Shown here piece after piece: positions 7,061-13,740 of a DNA stretch of 13,740 nucleotides. Position numbers and translations under genes: made by a program. The stretch spans positions 1 through 13,740 of the forward strand of contig CAYSEX010000057.1 of assembly GCA_964430305.1 (NCBI GenBank), in the 5' to 3' direction. Below the pieces are notes generated by a model. The model did no database searches. It was not told the origin of the DNA and saw only the letters and a program-made list of their open reading frames with translations. Within the stretch, counting starts at the first letter, position 1. Each line of letters starts with the position of its first letter. The DNA comes from CAIZGX01 sp964430305 (lineage in GTDB: Bacteria > Bacteroidota > Bacteroidia > Flavobacteriales_D > Sanyastnellaceae).

Positions 7061-8311
7061 ATGAAGCACATTATTTTTAAATTTTTACAAGTTCCAATAA
7101 TATTAATTTCAGGAGGTGTATTATTAAGTAATTGCAATACCAAAAGTTCAACTGGATGGGAATATAACACCAGTGAAGGATTTGAGATACCGATTTACAA
7201 AGTGTTGAATCTAAATGATTATTATTTAACACAAGATATCAAATTTATTGAAGGGGGGTCTTTTAGAATGCCTCCTGACACTTCTGCCATTGCTTCTCGA
7301 TATGTTGTTTCTTCTTTGTATTTATTGGATCATGAAATTACCAATGGTGAATACCTCGAATTTGTAAACTGGATGAAGAAAAGAGAAATCATGGAATTGA
7401 TTGCTGAATCAAATCCTGATCGAAGATTAGAAAACGGAAACTATAATGAGAATTTACCGATAACAAAAGAAGATGAAATTTTTCTCGCCCCTTTGTACTT
7501 AAAAGTAAATAACGAAAAGCAATTTAACAATCATCGGCTGTTATTTAAAATTCCTAAAAAGGCTAGAGAATATTATGGTCTAAAAAATGATTCTATAATT
7601 GAAATTTATCCTGACACAACGTGTTTTGAAAGAGAAGTGCAGTTAGAGATGCGACAAAGGATTTATATGAGAAATTATTTTTCGAATCCAAGATACGCTG
7701 ATTACCCTGTTGTAGGTATCAATTGGCTTCAGGCGATTGCATATTGTGAATGGAGAACGGACAGGTTATATGAAGACGTATTATTAAAACTTGGAGAAAT
7801 AACTCAGAAATCGGTCTACAATACCGCAGAAATTTTGCAAGTAATTTTGAATGAGAAAAATAAATCAAATGGGAATATATTCATAAAGTCTCCTGGATAT
7901 TTTAGATTACCTACTGAGTCGGAATGGATACTTGCAACGAGGTTATGGGATGAAAAAAAAGGCTCCATTGGTCAAATTTATGCTTGGGAAGGAATGAACC
8001 TAACCAATAGGAAGGGTGAGTATTACGCAAATTTTTGTCAAAAAGAATTTGAATATTGCGATCCTTATGAATTTCCAGCCCCATCTAAATCTTTTCATAT
8101 TTCTCCGAAGGGAGTGTATAATTTGTGTGGAAACGTTGCAGAATTGACCACGTCTAAGATTACAAATGATAATGTAATAATAAAAGGGGGGAGCTGGGCT
8201 GATACTTTTGAGTCAATGGTGTATACCAATTTTCAAAGTATGAATTATAGGAGTTCATCTGCTCGCGTTGGTTTCAGAGTAGCACTGGATTCACACTATC
8301 AATTCAGGTAA
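7061..8311 (+). CDS. GldJ-like lipoprotein with non-catalytic FGE-sulfatase fold
   Basis: A 416-residue lipoprotein. The ATG at 7061 starts a lipoprotein signal, MKHIIFKFLQ then LLSNC, making C25 the lipidated Cys; the -1 Asn is non-standard. An upstream TTG at 7034 sits inside a hairpin and is rejected. The start of the mature part, NTKSSTGWEYN, and later elements (EGGSF at 64-68, EITNGEYLEFVNWMKKR, NPRYADYPVVGINW at 209-222, CEWRTDRLYED at 229-239, FRLPTESEW at 281-289, GVYNLCGNVAEL, KGGSW, VGFRV) follow the order known from GldJ, a gliding motility/T9SS lipoprotein with a formylglycine-generating-enzyme fold. GldJ is usually about 560 residues, so this is a shorter paralogue. The two cysteines that FGE uses between KGGSW and GFR are absent (the segment reads NFQSMNYRSSSARVGFR), so no formylglycine synthesis is expected. 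It lies downstream of a T9SS cargo gene. A structural or motility role is inferred. Confidence 0.82.
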   Translation: MKHIIFKFLQVPIILISGGVLLSNCNTKSSTGWEYNTSEGFEIPIYKVLNLNDYYLTQDIKFIEGGSFRMPPDTSAIASRYVVSSLYLLDHEITNGEYLEFVNWMKKREIMELIAESNPDRRLENGNYNENLPITKEDEIFLAPLYLKVNNEKQFNNHRLLFKIPKKAREYYGLKNDSIIEIYPDTTCFEREVQLEMRQRIYMRNYFSNPRYADYPVVGINWLQAIAYCEWRTDRLYEDVLLKLGEITQKSVYNTAEILQVILNEKNKSNGNIFIKSPGYFRLPTESEWILATRLWDEKKGSIGQIYAWEGMNLTNRKGEYYANFCQKEFEYCDPYEFPAPSKSFHISPKGVYNLCGNVAELTTSKITNDNVIIKGGSWADTFESMVYTNFQSMNYRSSSARVGFRVALDSHYQFR

Positions 8312-8321
8312 ATGTTCAGAT

Positions 8322-10502
8322 TTATTTCAAAAACACGTTTTCCCAAATCATTGGAGTGTATTTTGGATGAATTTCCACAATATTTTTATCTCTCAATTTG
8401 GCACTAGGATTTAGTATTTTTTGAATTTCTTCAAAATCACCTGTAAATCTGCCGTCTTGCGATATATGAATTATTTTATGACCGTTATCGCCAAAGAGAT
8501 ACGTAGAGATAGTCATTTTCATTTCTTGGAGATCCCAGAAAGCAATAGAGTTATTTCCAAATACAGTAACAAGTATAGAGTCATTCTTTATGAAACTCAT
8601 ACTTGTAATTTCTTTGCAGCCAGGAAATGTTCCTATGATATGATCATGAATAATGTCTATTAAATAGACTTTCTCCTTATCTGCAATTGCTAGAACATTA
8701 CCAGAATTATTGAATGCATATTTCACAATAAAATCTCCCTTGTACGATTTTATTTCACTAATATCATTACCCGAAATTGTTTCCTTGATGAATATTTTGT
8801 TGTCGGAAATAATAAAAATAGAATCTCCATGTGAACTAAAATGGGCACTAGGCCAATTGTCACTGCTGAAAATATATTTTATTTCATTTGCTACTAAATC
8901 ATATAACACCACTTTGTTATCGGCGGAAGCCGATAAGATATAGTTTTCATTTGGACTATAACAAACGCTGGAAACAACATGATTATGATGTGCTAGTGTT
9001 TTAAGTGTTTTTCCTGAGTACAAATCCCAAATTTTAATGGTTTTATCATCAGAGCAAGTAACTACCTGTGTTTCATCATCATTTATATCAAAATGCTTAA
9101 ATCCATTTAATTTTTCTCCACCAACAATTTGTATTGGAGAATTTGTTGCGATGTCCCATTTAAAGATTTGATTTTCATTTCCAATGTATATGTGGTTTGG
9201 ATTTTTTGAAAATTGGGTTTGTAATAGTTTATTATTATTTCTTTTTATTACCGAAGCTATATTTCCGTCCCGTAAATCTAGGTTTATACAATTGCCATTA
9301 TTTGTTGAAAGTGATAATAGATTTGAATTGTTCCATTTTATTGCGTTAACGTATGTCTGATTATTGGAAATCGAATATTTTACTTTTTTATTAATTTCAT
9401 CTATTACGTCAATTCCATTTTTCGTCTTAACTATAACATATTCATTTTTTGGGTTGGTTGCGAAACAAAAAAAATCATGATATTCGTTTAATTTGTCTTT
9501 ATGATTATTCACGTAGTCATAAGCCCAAAGGGTTTGAGTATAATTCCAATTCTCTATAGATTGAGTAACAAATAGTAATCGATTTTGCGAATCAAATCCA
9601 ATTTGTTTCATTTCACAATCTTGACATCCTGTTTGAATTTCAGCAATTTTTTGATTCAAATTGAAACTCCACACTTCAATAGTACTGTTGCTTGTACTCA
9701 AAGCAAATAAATCATTTGTGCTATTTATAGCAAAGACATTATTTCCTTCGTGATTTGGAAATGATTTTAAGTTATTTCCGGAAACGACATCCCACAAAAG
9801 CGTATTTCCAAGTATATCATGTGTTATTACATGTTTACTATTGTCATTGATATATGTTTCATCTACTTCGTCAAGAAGCTTTTTCTCATTTATTTTTTTT
9901 CCTGTTTTAGCGTCGTATACATAGCAGTTTTTTTTATTTGTGCCGAGCAGAATATAATTTAATTCGCTGCTGTATTTCATAATGTTTACATATTCATCAT
10001 GACGAATAAGAATTTGAATTGGCTCCTTTTTTTCACTAAGGGAATGTATAGACACATTTTCCCCATGATTCAAAATTAATTGGTTGTTCTTACTGCTCAG
10101 AATTGCTCCATCAAGAAGCATGTCATTATTTATGTTTTTGAGAGTGTCAAAGGCTATTTCGTTGAGCCAATCCCAAATGATTATATCATTTTTACTTTCT
10201 GATCTACAAAATAAATAGACCTTATCCCCGACATTTTGAAATCCGAAAATTTCTGATGAAAACTGGAAGCTGTTTGCAATTGTTTTTCCTGTTTCTAAAT
10301 CATGTATAAAGTTATCATTTCCATATGAAGTAATAAATTGCTTGCCATTATTTAAAAATCTACATTCATATGTATTACTGCTATGAAAATTAGGGAGTAT
10401 TAAATCATTATTTATTATCTGTCCATTGATACTATGTGAAATTATTAGAAAGAAAATAAATGTAAATGCATTAAAGTATGATTGAGAGTAGGATTTTTGC
10501 AT
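8322..10502 (-). CDS. Exported WD40-repeat protein with caspase-linker-like C-terminus but no caspase domain
   Basis: A 726-residue protein. The ATG at 10502 is chosen; the frame also opens with TTG at 10511, which would put residues MKP in front. Residues 1-28 (FTFIFFLIISHSINGQ) are a signal peptide, so it should act in the periplasm or at the surface. The rest is many degenerate WD40 blades, probably two propellers. The clearest are around 465-560, with CSDDKTIKIWDLYSGKTLKT and SPNENYILSASADNKVVLYD. The last 52 residues hold ISQDGRFTGDFEEIQKIL and HPKYTPMIWENVF. These resemble the DGRFDG...YTPGLW linker that follows the propeller and precedes the caspase (peptidase C14) domain in WD40-caspase proteins, as I know it. 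Here the gene simply stops. It converges on the GldJ-like gene with 10 bp between stops and is separated from gcvT upstream by a terminator. Its partner and function are unknown. Confidence 0.83.
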   Translation of the reverse strand: MQKSYSQSYFNAFTFIFFLIISHSINGQIINNDLILPNFHSSNTYECRFLNNGKQFITSYGNDNFIHDLETGKTIANSFQFSSEIFGFQNVGDKVYLFCRSESKNDIIIWDWLNEIAFDTLKNINNDMLLDGAILSSKNNQLILNHGENVSIHSLSEKKEPIQILIRHDEYVNIMKYSSELNYILLGTNKKNCYVYDAKTGKKINEKKLLDEVDETYINDNSKHVITHDILGNTLLWDVVSGNNLKSFPNHEGNNVFAINSTNDLFALSTSNSTIEVWSFNLNQKIAEIQTGCQDCEMKQIGFDSQNRLLFVTQSIENWNYTQTLWAYDYVNNHKDKLNEYHDFFCFATNPKNEYVIVKTKNGIDVIDEINKKVKYSISNNQTYVNAIKWNNSNLLSLSTNNGNCINLDLRDGNIASVIKRNNNKLLQTQFSKNPNHIYIGNENQIFKWDIATNSPIQIVGGEKLNGFKHFDINDDETQVVTCSDDKTIKIWDLYSGKTLKTLAHHNHVVSSVCYSPNENYILSASADNKVVLYDLVANEIKYIFSSDNWPSAHFSSHGDSIFIISDNKIFIKETISGNDISEIKSYKGDFIVKYAFNNSGNVLAIADKEKVYLIDIIHDHIIGTFPGCKEITSMSFIKNDSILVTVFGNNSIAFWDLQEMKMTISTYLFGDNGHKIIHISQDGRFTGDFEEIQKILNPSAKLRDKNIVEIHPKYTPMIWENVFLK

Positions 10503-10543
10503 TGGTTTCAAATCTGTGGAATTGACAATTTTTCTAATTTACC

Positions 10544-10569
10544 ACAAAGCCCGCGAAAGCGGGCTTTGT
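10544..10569 (-). terminator. Strong stem-loop terminator after gcvT
   Basis: A perfect 11-bp inverted repeat: ACAAAGCCCGC (10544-10554), four-base loop, GCGGGCTTTGT (10559-10569). On the minus strand it starts 19 bp past the gcvT stop, with a TTTC loop and a right arm ending CTTTGT. On the plus strand the loop is GAAA. No long U-tract follows on the minus side. It separates the peptidase-gcvT unit from the WD40 gene, which therefore probably has its own promoter in 10503-10543. The nearest -7-like match there is CAGATTTG on the minus strand, close to the ATG. Confidence 0.85.
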
Positions 10570-10588
10570 TACATATCATTTTTCTAGA

Positions 10589-11674
10589 TTATTTCTTATA
10601 GAAAGGCAGGGTCGTCACTACAGCTTTCAACGCTTTGCCGCGAATCAAAACCTGTATTTCACTTCCTTCTTTACTTAAATAATTCGGAACATAACCCATT
10701 CCAATAGCTTTTTCCAAACTCGGACTTTGTGTTCCACTAGTCACAACCCCAACTACATTGCCCTGCATGTCTGCAATTTCATAGTCATGTCTTGGTATTC
10801 CACGATCAATCATTTCGAACCCAACCAACTTTCTAGTCACACCCGCTTCTTTCTGCTGCTTCAAGTTTTCACTATTCATGAAATGCTTTGAGAATTTCGT
10901 TATCCAACCCAAGCCTGCCTCTAACGGAGATGTCTGGTCATTGATATCATTTCCGTATAAACAGAATCCCATTTCTAAACGCAAGGTGTCTCTCGCCCCT
11001 AATCCGATAGGTTGAATTCCAACACCCGCGCCAGCGGCAAAAATTTGATCCCACATGTGGTTGGCATTTTCATTCGGAAAATAAATTTCAAATCCACCTG
11101 CTCCGGTATATCCTGTTGTAGAAATAACCACATTTTCTACCCCTGCAAATGTGCCTATTTTGAAGGTGTAATATTCCATGTCTCCCAAAGTCATGTCTGT
11201 CAATGATTGCAAGGCCTCAGCCGCTTTTGGTCCTTGAACAGCAAGTAGGGAAGTAGCTTCCGATTTATCTTCCATGGTAGCACCAAAATCACGATTAATC
11301 ATGGAAAGATGATTCCAGTCTTTTTCAATGTTTGAGGCGTTAACAACCAAAAGATACAATTCTTCATGCACTCTATAAACCAACAAGTCATCTACAATTC
11401 CTCCCGTTTCATTGGGCATACAGCTGTATTGTACTTTCCCGTTAAACAATTTCGAAACATCATTCGATGTGGCGAATTGAATTAAATCAAATGCTTTCGG
11501 TCCGCTGATCCAAAATTCACCCATGTGACTTACGTCGAAAACACCTACGCCATTGCGAACGCAGTGATGCTCTTGTATTAATCCTGCGTATTGAACAGGC
11601 ATGTTGTATCCTGCAAATGGAACCATCTTGGCACCAAGTGCAATGTGTTTTTCAGTTAATGCTGTATTTTTCAT
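10589..11674 (-). CDS. gcvT: Aminomethyltransferase, T protein of the glycine cleavage system
   Basis: Transfers the methylene group from aminomethyl-lipoyl-GcvH to tetrahydrofolate and releases ammonia; cytoplasmic, one-carbon metabolism. It is 361 residues, the normal family length, with the ATG at 11674. Motifs in order are MVPFAGYNMPVQY (17-29), FDVSHMGEF (46-54), NETGGIVDDLLVYR (88-101, where D95/D96 covers the catalytic Asp position), GYTGAGGFEIYFP, GARDTLRLEMGFCLYGND, SPLEAGLGW and GVVTSGTQSPSLEKAIGMGYV. All folate-domain and C-terminal-barrel signatures are present. It begins 14 bp after the S9 peptidase stop on the same strand, so the two are probably co-transcribed. gcvH and gcvP are not in this window, so the other glycine-cleavage genes must lie elsewhere. 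Confidence 0.96.
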   Translation of the reverse strand: MKNTALTEKHIALGAKMVPFAGYNMPVQYAGLIQEHHCVRNGVGVFDVSHMGEFWISGPKAFDLIQFATSNDVSKLFNGKVQYSCMPNETGGIVDDLLVYRVHEELYLLVVNASNIEKDWNHLSMINRDFGATMEDKSEATSLLAVQGPKAAEALQSLTDMTLGDMEYYTFKIGTFAGVENVVISTTGYTGAGGFEIYFPNENANHMWDQIFAAGAGVGIQPIGLGARDTLRLEMGFCLYGNDINDQTSPLEAGLGWITKFSKHFMNSENLKQQKEAGVTRKLVGFEMIDRGIPRHDYEIADMQGNVVGVVTSGTQSPSLEKAIGMGYVPNYLSKEGSEIQVLIRGKALKAVVTTLPFYKK

Positions 11675-11688
11675 AATCGGAATCGAAG

Positions 11689-13740
11689 TTATAGATTATC
11701 TGTAATGTATTCAATGATTTTATTCATGAGATGCACACGGTCTTTTCCGCGCACGTTGTGTGCATGACCCGGATACAAAAAGAAATCAACCTCTTTGTTT
11801 TTCTTAACACACATTTCCAAGAAACGCGCATTGTGCTGAAGAACTACCACATCATCATCTGCTCCGTGAATCATAAGTAGTTTTCCCTGCAATTGATCTA
11901 CATAATTTAAGCAATTGGTTTTATCAAAACCTTCTTTGTTTTCTTGTGGCGTGTCCATGTATCGCTCAGTATACATGACCTCATACAATCTCCAATCAAT
12001 TACAGGTCCACCGGCAACACCCACTTTGAACGTACCTGGTTTTTTGGTCATGAGACTGGTAGTCATGAATCCACCAAAACTCCATCCATGAATGGCCATG
12101 CGATCAGCATCAACGTAAGACTGCTTCTTCAACCATTCCACACCCGACAATTGATCTGCCATTTCTTGCTCACCCAATTGTCTGTGAATGATTTGTTCAA
12201 ATGCTTTTCCGCGGTGAGCTGATCCTTGTCCGTCAACGGTGAAAACAAGATATCCTTTTTCAGCCAAATAATTCATCCACAAAGAGGCACCACCTAAATA
12301 GGTGTTGGTTACCAATTGAACATGAGGACCATTGTAGACATATACCACAACAGGATATTTCTTTTTCGGGTCGAAGTTGGAAGGTTTAATTAATCGGCAA
12401 TACAACGGTACTCCGTTGTTTGCATTAATAGTGAAAATTTCAGTTTTTCCAATGGCGTATTCTTTTAATTTGTCTTCAGAAGCAAGCAGTGTGTTAGCTA
12501 CTTTACCATCTTTTGAAAAATGAATGCTCACGCGATTGGGTGTATTCATGGATTGAAATTGATCCAAGAAATAGGCACCTGATCCAGAAATTTTTACTTC
12601 ATGTGTTCCTGCATCTTGTGTCAAAGCATTTAATGATTTAGCCTTGATATCCCATACAAAGGCGTGCTTTTCTGTAGCATTTTTTCCGGTGCCGGAAATG
12701 TAAATGAAATTCTTATCAGAACTAACCTTTAGAATTTCCAACAATTCAAAATTGGCGTTGGTATTACTCAATAAGCGTCCGTCTATGTCATATAGATAAT
12801 AATTGTGAAAACCTCCTCTCCATGAATACCATAAAAAGGTTGTGTTGTCTAAGAAATACGGCGCTTGGTCGGGTTCAACCCATTTATTATCCGTTTCAGT
12901 GAAAAGCGTTCTTACCAGATTACCGGTTAAAGCATCATATAAATTCACCTTACATACAGTTGTTTGTCTATTCAACTCTGCCAAAATCACATATTTCTCG
13001 TCTGGAGACCAAGCTAAATTGGTTGCATAATATTGGTCGTCTTCCTTGCCACCATTGAGTTTTAAATAAACTGTTTTATCTGTCGAAGAATTATAAATTC
13101 CCACACGAATAATTTCACTTTGGTCACCAGCCATGGGATATTTTATTTGCTTCACAACTGCAGGTGTGGCTTTGTAGTCTACCAAAGGATAGGTGGTAAC
13201 CTTGCGTTCGTCTTTTTGATAAAAGGCCAAGTACGTGCCGTTCGGCGACCAAAATGATCCATTGTTTATTCCATACTCATTTCGTGATACACTTTGTCCG
13301 CTTACAATGCCATCTGGATTTGTACAAATGGTATGCTCTTGATTGTTGAAATAAGCAATAAACTTCAATGAAGGAACAATTCCAGATCCCACTTTTTCTG
13401 TTTTCGTGTAGCACGCTTTACCTGAATCATGAGCAACAACATTTGTATGTGAGTTCGGATAGGTATACTTCAGTTTAGCAGTTCCACTGGAAACATTGAA
13501 TTCGTAAACCTCAGTCATGTTTTCATCTTTTGCGCTATTCATGGCATATTGCAACATTCCTAAACGTGTCCACTCGGTTTCTGTTAAGCTAGCGAGATTG
13601 TGTCCTGTTTTCTTATTGAAATCAGCCAATGTAATTGCCAATTGCGGTAGAGCTTTATTACCCGGGCTTGCTAGGTACCAAGATTCATTTTCAATATAGG
13701 CATAGGTGTCTGTCTCTGGAATCCAGAAAACATCTTTTTG
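11689..13740 (-). CDS. S9 family prolyl di/tripeptidyl peptidase (DPP IV-like), 5' end beyond window
   Basis: The reading frame is open from the right edge, so the TTG at 13641 is not the start: 33 more in-frame codons (DVFWIPETDTYAYIENESWY...) precede it. 683 residues are visible; about 40-60, including the signal peptide, are probably missing. The N-terminal part is an eight-bladed-propeller DPP IV domain (FWSPNGTYLAFYQKDE, LAWSPDEKYVILAELNR). The C-terminal alpha/beta hydrolase has the catalytic Ser in GWSFGGF (521, counting TTG 13641 as 1), Asp in HGADDDVVV (about 596) and His in GHAHNVRG (628 best aligned). At the site where DPP IV has a Glu-Glu pair for the substrate N-terminus, this protein reads SRNEYG with one Glu (122). 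That resembles Porphyromonas prolyl tripeptidyl peptidase. It probably acts in the periplasm, removing Xaa-Pro or Xaa-Xaa-Pro. Cleavage length is inferred. Confidence 0.9.
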   Translation of the reverse strand, partial: QKDVFWIPETDTYAYIENESWYLASPGNKALPQLAITLADFNKKTGHNLASLTETEWTRLGMLQYAMNSAKDENMTEVYEFNVSSGTAKLKYTYPNSHTNVVAHDSGKACYTKTEKVGSGIVPSLKFIAYFNNQEHTICTNPDGIVSGQSVSRNEYGINNGSFWSPNGTYLAFYQKDERKVTTYPLVDYKATPAVVKQIKYPMAGDQSEIIRVGIYNSSTDKTVYLKLNGGKEDDQYYATNLAWSPDEKYVILAELNRQTTVCKVNLYDALTGNLVRTLFTETDNKWVEPDQAPYFLDNTTFLWYSWRGGFHNYYLYDIDGRLLSNTNANFELLEILKVSSDKNFIYISGTGKNATEKHAFVWDIKAKSLNALTQDAGTHEVKISGSGAYFLDQFQSMNTPNRVSIHFSKDGKVANTLLASEDKLKEYAIGKTEIFTINANNGVPLYCRLIKPSNFDPKKKYPVVVYVYNGPHVQLVTNTYLGGASLWMNYLAEKGYLVFTVDGQGSAHRGKAFEQIIHRQLGEQEMADQLSGVEWLKKQSYVDADRMAIHGWSFGGFMTTSLMTKKPGTFKVGVAGGPVIDWRLYEVMYTERYMDTPQENKEGFDKTNCLNYVDQLQGKLLMIHGADDDVVVLQHNARFLEMCVKKNKEVDFFLYPGHAHNVRGKDRVHLMNKIIEYITDNL

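Noticed and set aside
7253..8191. Two runs of six G inside the GldJ-like gene (about 7253-7258 and 8186-8191) and another after the haloperoxidase stop (6994-6999), possible phase-variation tracts
   Set aside because: The genic runs encode the conserved GGS of EGGSF and KGGSW in the FGE fold. Six G is short for slippage, and the frame is intact.
8312..8321. Gap between the two convergent genes searched for a caspase remnant, terminator or attachment site
   Set aside because: It is only 10 bp long. The nearby AAAAC/GTTTT palindrome inside the WD40 end has no usable loop.
13639..13641. TTG as the start of the S9 peptidase
   Set aside because: The frame stays open to the window edge with propeller-like sequence, so it is internal.

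Overview
The window looks like a chromosomal stretch from a Bacteroidota (Flavobacteriia-like) genome. It is AT-rich, Shine-Dalgarno sites are weak or absent, and a secreted protein ends in a type IX secretion (T9SS) type A sorting domain. It also holds a GldJ-like lipoprotein, a Spy-like protein with the FWPVxN signature, and a prolyl S9 peptidase of the kind common in this phylum. I cannot name the genus. Every stretch longer than about 100 bases is coding; the only non-coding parts are short spacers.

Region 1 (1-1262) has a divergent pair: a NUDIX hydrolase of the CoA-pyrophosphatase (NudL) type on the minus strand, running off the left edge, and aat (leucyl/phenylalanyl-tRNA-protein transferase) on the plus strand. 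Their 5' ends touch or overlap. Region 2 (1265-3432) continues in the direction of aat with an ECF sigma factor 2 bp after it, an overlapping single-pass membrane protein that is probably the anti-sigma factor, a Spy/CpxP-like periplasmic protein with a His-rich tail, and then a membrane-anchored SRPBCC protein. The sigma, anti-sigma and Spy-like genes look like one envelope-sensing cassette transcribed behind the housekeeping gene aat.

Region 3 (3496-6990) is a single large gene for an exported 1164-residue vanadium-haloperoxidase-type (PAP2 superfamily) protein with an intact active-site signature. Four Ig-like repeats follow, whose marker Trp residues sit exactly 110 residues apart, and then a T9SS sorting domain. 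Region 4 (7061-10502) is a convergent pair of lower-GC genes bounded by two hairpins. One is a GldJ-like FGE-fold lipoprotein lacking the FGE catalytic cysteines. The other is an exported WD40 protein whose C-terminus resembles the linker that precedes the caspase domain in WD40-caspase fusions, but it stops where the caspase would begin.

Region 5 (10544-13740, minus strand) is a two-gene unit: a 5'-partial S9 family prolyl di/tripeptidyl peptidase followed 14 bp later by gcvT, closed by a strong 11-bp stem-loop. The most interesting material is the secreted haloperoxidase with its repeat stalk, the caspase-less WD40 protein beside a GldJ paralogue, and the ECF cassette behind aat. I found no CRISPR array, tRNA, rRNA, insertion sequence or integrase.
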